Assembly (NCBI RefSeq): GCF_037975245.1
Contig: NC_092561.1
Coordinates: 9,299,001-9,363,000, forward strand
Direction of reading: 5' to 3'
From: Apostichopus japonicus
Lineage: Eukaryota > Echinodermata > Holothuroidea > Aspidochirotida > Stichopodidae
Length of the DNA stretch: 64,000 nt
Numbering within the stretch: position 1 is the stretch's first letter; every line of letters begins with the position of its first letter. Made by a program: the position numbers and the translations under genes. Below the pieces are notes generated by a model, which was not told the DNA's origin, made no database searches, and was given only the letters and a program-made list of their open reading frames with translations. Of this stretch, positions 54,980-64,000 are shown piece after piece.

Positions 54980-57900
54980 CTGTATACTGTAGAGTAAAAA
55001 CCTAACAAAACAAACCCTTACAAAACTTAAGAAATTTATCACAAGAAGGAGAGATATAGAGAGAGCATTGACAAAAAAAAAAAAATAAGAAAGGGCAAGG
55101 CAATGATGAAACTTACCTAAGTTGTTATTTAAATTATTTAAAGTTTATTGAAGAAAGGAAAGATCGACGGTAGATCAAGGATAGTTGATCTATATCAAGA
55201 TGGATCTGAGGCAGGAATGTAAAAAATCATCTTAATTAGAGTATCTGATTCAGATGGATTGCATGTTAGGAAGATCTCTGCTACTTATTCTGTCTCCTCC
55301 TACATGTTTAAAGGGTGTGAAGACTCGCGCAAAAAGAAATGTCTAATGGCGGTAATCTTACCAAGTTTCGAATGAGGTGTAACAGAAATGTTAGACACCA
55401 CCATCGATCCCAGAAAAAAAAACACACAGCTTGCTACCGTCGGTAATTAGACACTAGTGTACAGTCAGTACATACAGCTGCGGTCAATACCCACAGCACA
55501 GTGTATAAACGATACAGCGATGGACATCTCAGGTCCAGCTAAAGATAACAAGGTATCACGTTTCATTACTGTCTGCATTTTGTAGCGACACGAACAAAAC
55601 GTCACTTGCAAGCAACCGAAAGTTAACTTTTTCAGATGGCCGCATGTGGTTTGGGGCGAGTCTTCAATGCCTTTAAATGGAGGTGGGCGGATGTCTAGGA
55701 GAGGAAAAACAATTTTGGGGGTCCAATATCTCTTACTTGTTATAGGCTGAGTATTGAGTCAAAGGAGTCGAGATGATCTCTGGAATCGTAGAATTTCCTT
55801 CGGAACAAGAGAAATGGGACAAAGGTCATGGGGCAGCAGATGACGCTTAATTCTCAAGCAGAAGCCACGACTTCTGTCTAGAGCGGAATTATTCGCAAAT
55901 ATCTAACCGTATTAAAAAATAATGAAATTAAGCTCATTTAGCAGTCCTGAATTGTTTTCAATAATCGTAATTAGTCTTTCAGAGATTTTCCAAGGTACTT
56001 CTTACAGTACGCTGATAAAATATTTATTCCAAAAGCTGCAAATATTTGTTTTTTTACAAAATGCAGATTTTTTTTTTCGTGCAGTGAAAACCCTCCCCCA
56101 TCTGTTTGCACTTTATTTCTCTGGAGGTAAAAATTACGTTTGTGACGATAACGACAAGCAACCAGCTTTGAAATCTTGTGCAATTAATTTTTAATCTGCT
56201 CGTACTTTGAACAAGGTCGGTGGGAATAGGAGCAAAGCGTGAAACTTGCTGGCTGAGATAATGAAGTTTGAATAAATTATTACTGTCATGAATATTTATT
56301 AGATCAGACTAGAGCTGTTATATTGCATGAGATGTACCAGAGCTAATGAAATCTGTAGATTTTTTTAGTTAAGCATCTGTGTGTTTGTTTAGAAAAGTGA
56401 ATTAGCTAATGGAAAATAAGATAGATGAAATTAAAGTTCACTTTATACTGTACAGTATTTAGGTCTGTCAGAGTTGCATTGCATTGGCAGTCCAGTTCTC
56501 AGGTTGGATTTTATTTAAAGTTAGGCAACAGGTTAAATTTTACAAAATTGTATTTCAAGATTTTAAAATTTCAGGACATGTAAAAGCATACAAAGCAATA
56601 AGGCATTTCCAAATGATAACTAATTCTAGGCGTTTTATTTAAAGTAATGTACATAGATTGGTCATATGAAATAAGAATCCATTCTAAGCTCCTTTAAAGC
56701 AATCTTCAGGGTTTTATTCAACTTTTAAATTTATTCTGTAAGAGGTATGTATACACAGCATTGTCCATATGAAGCAAGAACATCAATATTCTAAGCTCCT
56801 TTAAGTCGATAGTTATGGTTCCATTTTGTTTTAACACATATCCTGTTAGTTGCATACTAAAACACTGTCTATATGAAACACACGCTAAGCTGCTTTAAAG
56901 TAGCTTTCAGATTTTTAAATTCAGCTTTAAGAGTCATTTTATAAGAGGGATACACAGCATTTCATTGAAATGAATATTTTGTAGTCAACCTAATTGAGTG
57001 CATTGTTTTTACTAGATTTTGGTACAGAATAGTTATCTAAACTATATTTAAATTAACTAAGAAGCCTCGTTAAGTAACAACTTAAGATCTTTTGTCCAGT
57101 AGAGCATCAGCAGCAGCATTCATTTGTTCTTTATAATCAATCATGTACGTCTTCAACAGCTAAATCTTTAGCCATTGTTCCTAGTTGGTTCAGATTACTG
57201 TTACTCAGACTATTAACTGAATCTTTATTATAACCTGTAACGTATATTTTGAATAGTAGTACCAGTAAATTTTGGAACTCACTCAGCCAGCCCCCATACC
57301 TTTTATAATACCTTAAGGCATCTTGAGTACCTTGCAAAATACATTTAAGGGTCTTGAGCAACCGAGAAGGAGGTGATTATTAAAAGGCTTGCTTAATTGA
57401 GAGATACTTTCATAAAAACCAGGCTTAAATTGAAAAAAAAAATCAGTAGGCTTTGTTTTATATATTGCCTAAAATTGTTGATAGGTTTAACTCGGTATCC
57501 ATTCTGTTACTTGATCTATGCTAAATCATAGATAAAGGAAGCCATAGAATACAAATTGCTGGTAACTAGGTAGCGAGCAGTGAAGTGTTTTGACTGTTAT
57601 GTATGTTGGGTACTATATCGCAGACCTAATTAACGCCTATCGTTCACACTCAGCATTCGGCATACGAAATGGAGACATTTTTTACATGCTGGTCCTGATA
57701 TTTACACGACACACATTGAGGGAGAATGCACAGGGACGGTAACAAGCTGAAATACCGTACCCAGTGATTTACCAGGTAACTTGTCAATCACCGTATATGG
57801 TTCTCTTAAAGGGACATGGGCTGAATACGTAGAAGGTTACTTGGGCTCCTGGGAGAAATTTATCAAAATATTGATGAAGTCATTGACAATAGAAGAAGGT

Positions 57901-60900
57901 TATGGTATGGGTTGTACAGTAGCTATTTACATCTACAGGCTATTGAAATATCTATCATCTAAATGTTAAAGTATTTGGTCGATCCTGATGCGCTGCAAAG
58001 TGAAAGTAGATAGAGAAAGTGTTAATTAATTTGAGAAAGAAGCGCAGGGTTAAGTGCTGCATGGGAGGGGGGGGGGGTTTGGAACTCCTCACATCCACAG
58101 TCCACAGACACAGATGTAGGACCGACAAGTTAATTTACTTCACTGCATCATCTTCTAAAATGTTTATAAATAGTGGATATTACTTTGAAGTTTGTACCCT
58201 GGGATCTTGACTGCCAATGTATGTCCCTTTGTTTGTGTGTGTCCCTTTAAGAAAATAACTGCAGACTGTAGACAAACTTTATAAATCTTAAACCTTTGAT
58301 TTATCAAACATATTTTGACTAATTATTTATCTAACGGTGCAAACATAAACAGGGTGAAAATACCCCATTCATTGATGTGACATAAAAGGGATACCGTGCT
58401 TTAAAGTAGAATGCAGGAACTGGATATACGCATCTGACATCTGTCCGAAATTTTTTTCTGTTTAGAGCTCAATCGTGAAACAATATTTTCCTTTATGCCC
58501 ACTCAATCAATCCCTGGAGGTAAACATTTGTGATAACAAATGCAGGAAGTCTTTTAAATTCCTGGACAGCCTCAATAGTCTCTTTTACCAATTAATAGCA
58601 TTTATGATAATGATAACTTTGTCTGGATTTTATCTTATTATTTCTTCACTTCAACTTGTCCAGATTTTTAACATTGATATATGTATTGAATATGTTCTTG
58701 TTATAGCTGCAGACAATTTAAGGTTAGATTGTGTTTTTATAGTTCTGAGGGTGTTTCTTGAAGCTGAATGTAACATTTGTTATAATAAATGTAGCAAAGT
58801 CTTGTAAATTCCTCGACAGCCTCTACAGCCATAACAGAATTATAATAATGAAACCCTTTGTCTGGACTTGAGTTTATTTCTTCACTATTACTTTCAGATT
58901 AAATGTTCTTTGTTAGATGCAGACAATTTAAAGTTTATATTGTGTTTGTATCATCCAGAGGGCGGCGGTTCTTGACGCCCGAATGTTAACCATTTCTTTG
59001 TTAAAGGAGACACAAACCCAACCACGATGTGACAGAGACCTTTGTGCTAAACAACCCCCCCCCCCTAACAGCTATTAAAGAAAAATCTCCATTTTGGAGA
59101 TATCCAAGTTTATATGTCAGTGTCTGGAAGTCATCATTTGTATAAAATAATGAGAAACTGAAAATGATACAAACAAATCTGTTTATGCTTTTGGAGAAGT
59201 GTTGTTTTGAATTTTGGGGGGGGGGGGTTATTTATCATTAACATGTGAAAACCTTGGGACTATTCCTTTAGGTGCATTGTCGGTCAATTATTCATATACG
59301 CTCCCCCTTTAAAAATGCGAGAGAGCGTTTTAGGGGAAGAAGTGAGCAAAAAGTCATTTTAATTCTGTTTTCTTTCCATATTACTGGGTCAAAATTCAAC
59401 AGGTAAAGCAGAAGGGCTTGACATGTTGTGTGTTTACATAGGTAGTGTTAGGGTTAGATGCTTCTGCAAATTGGCCTAACATGATCATTTGTCTCCCCAG
59501 ACCAGGTGGGCTGACAACATCAAGGTCGGAATCCGAAATTCAAGTAGGAAATGGGAATTATTTAGAGATATTTCATTGTGACTCTCTTGGGAGCGAAATA
59601 AGGGACTCTTTGATTGCTTGAGGATAGACACGTCAAGAGGAATCTTGAAATATTTTAGGAAATGAGTTTTGACATTGTATTGATAAGAGGACAGATTCAC
59701 TCCATTTAACAGGGTTTTATGGTAGGAAAATAGTATTAAACAAAAATTTTGGAAAATTAGGTCACTTTATTATTTATGTGAGGGTCAGGGTTCCTACTTT
59801 TTCCGAAACATGTGTTCGGATCATGTGTAATTGGACAGAATCTGTATGGATGGTTTTTTATTGTGGTCTATGAATATGAATATATGAATATAAATATAAT
59901 GAATATAAATATAAAGCACTCTTTTGTGAACATACCATGGAAGGAAGATTTACCAGTAGAAGAGAAGATTTAATTACATTAATAGTTACATCGGTACTCA
60001 ACTACCCCCCACCCTCCCTATCCTCCTCCTTCACTGTGATAATTCACATTAATAAAAAAGTATACTGTAGCACAAGTTATATCTTAAAAGGTAGTTTTCA
60101 AGTATTCCCTCTCTTTCTCTCTCCCCTTCCCCCCCCCTGCCCCTAGAAAAGATTATTGATATAGTTAGGGATTACAAATTTGAATTTGAAATGAATACTG
60201 CAACTGGTAGTGCCGTGCACCAGGTATAGCTGCTACTCTCTAAGCACACTACTTATAATGTCAGGTATAGGCTAAGCTCTGGTCATCACTTTAACTATGA
60301 CAGTGTGGTACCTACATCTATCTCAGCTAGGTCATTAAAGAAATCTGGTTTTGGTAAGGAACAAACTCAACATTTTAATGGTCAGCAGTATTAATCTAAA
60401 ATATGCTAAAAAAGTAAAAATATAAATTGCTGATTTCTCATAATGAAGTGATAATACTGAGTTGAGGAAACTACTGTACTGTATACTGTAACATATTAGG
60501 AGTTATTAGCAGAGGTGTTGAGAGCTGAGTTCATATCCCAAGGCTCCAGTTTTGAAACATTATTCTTTATGTCATATTTCCCAGCCCTGGCTGCATTAAT
60601 TTATGCTCCCCTCCCACAACCCCCCACTAGTCAGGCCTGGTTATTTCATGCATCTATTGGGGGCTATACTGTAAACCCCGCTGCTTTTGACATTTGACAT
60701 TTTTATAAAAAAGTTACTTTGCACATGCGAATGTAAATTTCACCAATTTGGGAAGGAGAAGGGGGATGGGCGAAAGGACTTTTTCGTTCTTCCTTCTTGT
60801 TGTGACTGCGACGATCTACTTTTTACTGTAAGTATTAAAATCTACATTGGGCTCTTTTACGATCTAGCTCACACAACCTTACATTAATCACTATAACGAC

Positions 60901-61284
60901 CGTCGAGTACCTAGACAAACGGTGCCGTGGCGAGTGAGCACCGACGCCGAGCGGGCATTCCAACGACAATTCATTGGTATTTACTTCCAGCTGTCATCCC
61001 CAGTCACACTACGCGCAAAGCCAAAACGGACGAGAGAGTCAAATTGAAGTTAACGAAAGATATCGGTCCTTATTGAACTCTATCGCACGGGGGTCGTATT
61101 TTCATTCTGACTGGTGCGTTGTTTGATAAACATTTTGAAATATTCGGGTCGTGAGTAATTTCCATGGCAGTACAATAAAGTACAGGTTCTTGTAACAACA
61201 CTCTGTGAGTGGTACATATTTGCTTTGATAATGATTGAACTGTTGCTTGCTTCAGATTTATGTAACTTTTGTTTATAAGGGAAG
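54980..61284. other. Unassigned, largely single-copy DNA
   Basis: CpG-richer blocks at about 55320-55900 and 60890-61080 stand out and may be regulatory. G/C-runs at 58068, 59047, 59215 and 60130. No exon or dispersed repeat recognised; frames up to 110 codons (58475-58807) are AT-driven. Confidence 0.4.
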
Positions 61285-61292
61285 GGAGGGAT

Positions 61293-61590
61293 CAGGCGCG
61301 TAGCCAGGAATTTGCCAAGGGAGGGGCGAAACTGTAGATTCGGCATTGCAAACTATCTAAGCGTAGCGCCACCATGGTTGGCGCAAAGCGTACAAGAAAA
61401 TTTTGGTTGAAAATGCCCCCCAGATTGCTGGAAATGGCACTTCCCAGGCCTTGTAAGTTGCATCTAAGCATTTTCTCTTTTGAAAATACTAGCGATAACA
61501 TAAAAACATTAAAAAAAAATATAAAAAATATGCTCAAGGGGGGGCAGCTGCCCCCTTCACCCCCCCCCCCCCCCCTTAGCTATGCGCCTG
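61293..61590. mobile_element. Intact 298-bp MITE with perfect 8-bp TSD
   Basis: Left end CAGGCGCGTAGCCA and right end inverted CAGGCGCATAGCTA form a 14-bp TIR with two mismatches. Identical octamers GGAGGGAT at 61285-61292 and 61591-61598 flank it. The left interior carries, inverted, the shared block (TAGCGCCACCATGGTTGGCG and GTACAAGAAAATTTTGG) found at 2565, 17335 and 17622. The right end has a GGGGGGGCAGCTGCCCCC palindrome and a C-run. It is a hAT-type deletion derivative that has kept both ends. Confidence 0.93.
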
Positions 61591-61598
61591 GGAGGGAT

Positions 61599-63014
61599 GG
61601 GGGAAGGGAAGGGATGGGAATGTCTTACAGCTTACTTACAGCTAGTAGAGCAGTGATTGTAAGTTTAAGAAAGTGCTGAACGGAAATACAAACATAACCA
61701 TCATTATTGATCTACGTATGCGATAGAGATAACTGTCATGAACAACTCCCCCCCCCCCCCCGTGCTGCCTCACCCCAGCCTCCACAGTCTCCACAGCCAG
61801 GAGACACAAGGCAACTAGCTATCATATATTGGTATTACTGTCATGAACAAAGTTACTCAAACCTTTGAGCAACATCTTATTCCATCTGGGAGATTTATTA
61901 TTCCTTCACAGATGAGACTTGATCAAGTCTAATAAGTGACATCAATTGTGGAGCATCCCCCCCATTCCTCCACTTCCCCCCTCCCCCTACCCCTCTTGGC
62001 TGCTCCATTATCTTTTTATAATACCATATTTACTTTACCAGTTTTAGCTTGTTTGGCAATATGCACAGAGCCGCATGGCCATCCAAATCAGGAACGCTTT
62101 ACATTCGTTAACAACTCTTTGGGATCAGCATAAATTACCAGGTAAATGTATGAAGCAATAAGTCCACAGGAGTAGATAAATAAGCATTTACTCTCCCTTT
62201 CCTTTTAGCAGTCTTCCCTTACACCATTGCCCCCCCCCCCACCCCTATAGAATGCAAAATGGTGGACCCAGAAGGTGTAAGAACTTTATACCTTCTACTA
62301 TTATACATACGTTGGAATAGATTTCATGTTGTTTTCGTTTGATAAAACCATATTTTGCAACTTTTCAGTTTGATTGCTTTAGGTTAGTTGGAGAAAGCAT
62401 TTTACAATTTGGAAATAAGGCTTTAATATCATGCAATTTATTTCGAAGGCTTCCGTTTGCTTTGAAATGATACAGTTGTTACAGTGTATTGTAGAAAAGA
62501 ATTGAAATCAAATAGTTGAAAGTTTCTGAGATAATTTATCAGTGATAAAGTAATGGGATCCCTCTATGAAAGTTATAGGCAGAAGACAATACCTACATTG
62601 TACTGAGGTTTAATGTAGGGTGGTGACCATGTATTTATCCACCTGCCCTTTATAAACATTGTTCCAGTCGATTCTCTTGAACAAAGGATTTTGCCAGCCG
62701 GAGTAATGCCCGTGACCGCACCCATTGACACTTGAACCAATGAAATACACAGAGAAACAAATATAATATTGTTGCTATCGCCGTATATGCATTACCTTTT
62801 GTCGTTATCCTATGAGGTGGAAAATTGCACCTAACATAGAAATATCTAAAATAAGTCCCTCCATTGATAGTACTTTTATTGTAACAGGTTTTTGATGTAA
62901 ACAAGTATTGTAGAGGAGACCATGACTGTGCAGTTTGATCTGGCTGATGCCTAGCAACTGTGAAAGTTACTTCACTTACCTATCTTCTCACTACCAAAGC
63001 ACTCTTGTCTTGAC
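61599..63014. other. Unassigned DNA
   Basis: C-runs at about 61748-61761 and 62230-62240. No recognised gene. Confidence 0.5.
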
Positions 63015-64000
63015 TAGTGTTCAACCGATTAACCTAATCGGAATCGGAATCGGTACGAATATTGCATAATCGGAACATAATCGGAATCGGTAAAAATTAC
63101 GTGGAATACCAGTTATTTCATACCGATTATTCAAAAACATATGGAAGGTGAAAATATCATTATTCAAAAACATATGGAAGTTGAAAATATCAACTGATGT
63201 ATTAGGTTTGTTCTTTTACTACGAAATATTAAAATAAGACACCCTCTATGGGTCTTTCACAGTGTATACTTTCATCAATTTACGCTGCCAGGGTCGCCGA
63301 TTTTGCTTCCCTCGTGGTTAGTGACTTCAAATTTCTTGGCACAGTAGGCATAGCAGCAATACCAATTTCGCGAATTAACGAATGTGCTTGACAGGGTCGG
63401 AAATAAGCAGGAGCGATGTGCTAAAAAGCCCTCCTAAAGCACAATTACGAGTGTGAAAAAGAAATATAAGAAAATCACCCTCGTTATATCAGGTGTCTGT
63501 GTAAAATTAATTGTGACATGCGTTTGCTTTAGCTAGGAATTGCAGTTGCAGCGCGAATCGCGCAAACAGTTTTCACATCCTGCATCAAATTTGAAGCAGT
63601 GCGGTAGGGTCGCGCACAATCCCCGGGAAGTTACCGTGGAAAATTACGGCGTGCACGAAGCAATTTCAGTACCAGCGAAAATAACCTAAAATCCTCACAA
63701 ATCTCCGACCACATGGTAGCCTTACTTCACACTAAGTCAACTGCATGGAAATCTAACCTTGCCATCTGTTTATTCGCTCTAGTTGTGTCGCAAATAAAAA
63801 ATAAAATTATCCACGGAAACTGCAATCTTCGACCACATGTTAGCCTAACAACCACACTAAGTCAATGAGAAATGTAGCCTAACCATCGGTTTGCAAAAAA
63901 AAAAAAAAAATGCGTAGCAAGCTTTCAATTTGCTGGAAATCGGCATTTGTTTGGAAGGTACTGTAAGTGATATGTCTTATAGAGGGAATGTTATATTTTA
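63015..64000 (+). mobile_element. hAT-like element, left part (runs off the window)
   Basis: Starts TAGTGTTCAACCGATTAACC followed by repeated TCGGAATCGG words. The interior contains ACCACATGGTAGCCTTACTT and ACCACATGTTAGCCTAACAA units followed by CACACTAAGTCAA, the same tandem unit as in the element at 3582-4782. A 33-bp direct duplication lies at 63126-63191. The right end is outside the window, so target duplication and coding content cannot be judged; no transposase is seen in the visible part. Confidence 0.75.

Overview
This is a non-coding-rich, AT-rich stretch of an animal nuclear genome, almost certainly a marine invertebrate. No prokaryotic operon structure is visible. The evidence is spliceosomal exon/intron boundaries, tRNA-derived SINEs, 5'-truncated LINEs of the CR1/L2-like group, many hAT-like elements with 8-bp target-site duplications, minisatellites and very frequent poly-G/poly-C runs. 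The five-copy SINE is reminiscent of repeats I associate with sea cucumbers, so an echinoderm (perhaps a holothuroid) is my best guess. That attribution rests on memory and is low confidence.

Only one host gene can be argued from the sequence, on the + strand. It has a 105-nt exon (22639-22743) with good splice sites at both ends and codon phase 0/0, followed by a 57-nt terminal coding segment (23774-23830), then a 3' UTR with AATAAA signals at 24559 and 24592. Read together they give 53 codons; an internal ATG would give a self-contained 48-residue protein. I do not recognise it. A 35-nt mini-exon at 14140-14174 is phase-compatible. CpG-richer blocks at 6230-7404, 12300-12873, 19900-20220 and 60890-61080 may be promoters or 5' exons.

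Layout. 1-5 kb is dense in TIR elements: a 899-bp element at 1528-2426, a tRNA-SINE with a LINE-type tail at 3105-3432, and a 1201-bp hAT-like element with perfect 8-bp target duplications at 3582-4782. 5-9.2 kb holds a 23-bp minisatellite, a GAA tract and a 160-186-bp tandem array. 15.8-17.9 kb is a three-level nest of TIR elements, followed by a ~165-225-bp AT-rich tandem array with a SINE inside it. 22.6-24.6 kb is the gene end. 24.6-26.3 kb has two truncated LINEs in opposite orientation. 26-46 kb is mostly unassigned single-copy DNA with scattered SINEs and simple repeats. 46-55 kb has a Ser/Leu-tRNA-like SINE, a second copy of a short Penelope/hammerhead-like motif, two tandem arrays of ~150-174 bp and a short TIR element. 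61.3 kb carries an intact 298-bp MITE with perfect target duplications. The window ends inside a second hAT-like element that shares its interior with the one at 3.6-4.8 kb.

Nothing here is a defence system, CRISPR array, rRNA or operon. The main biology is transposon ecology: nested insertions, a shared G-rich hairpin architecture at element ends, a SINE that predicts as a chain of stable tetraloop hairpins, and a SINE/LINE pair with matching 3' tails.
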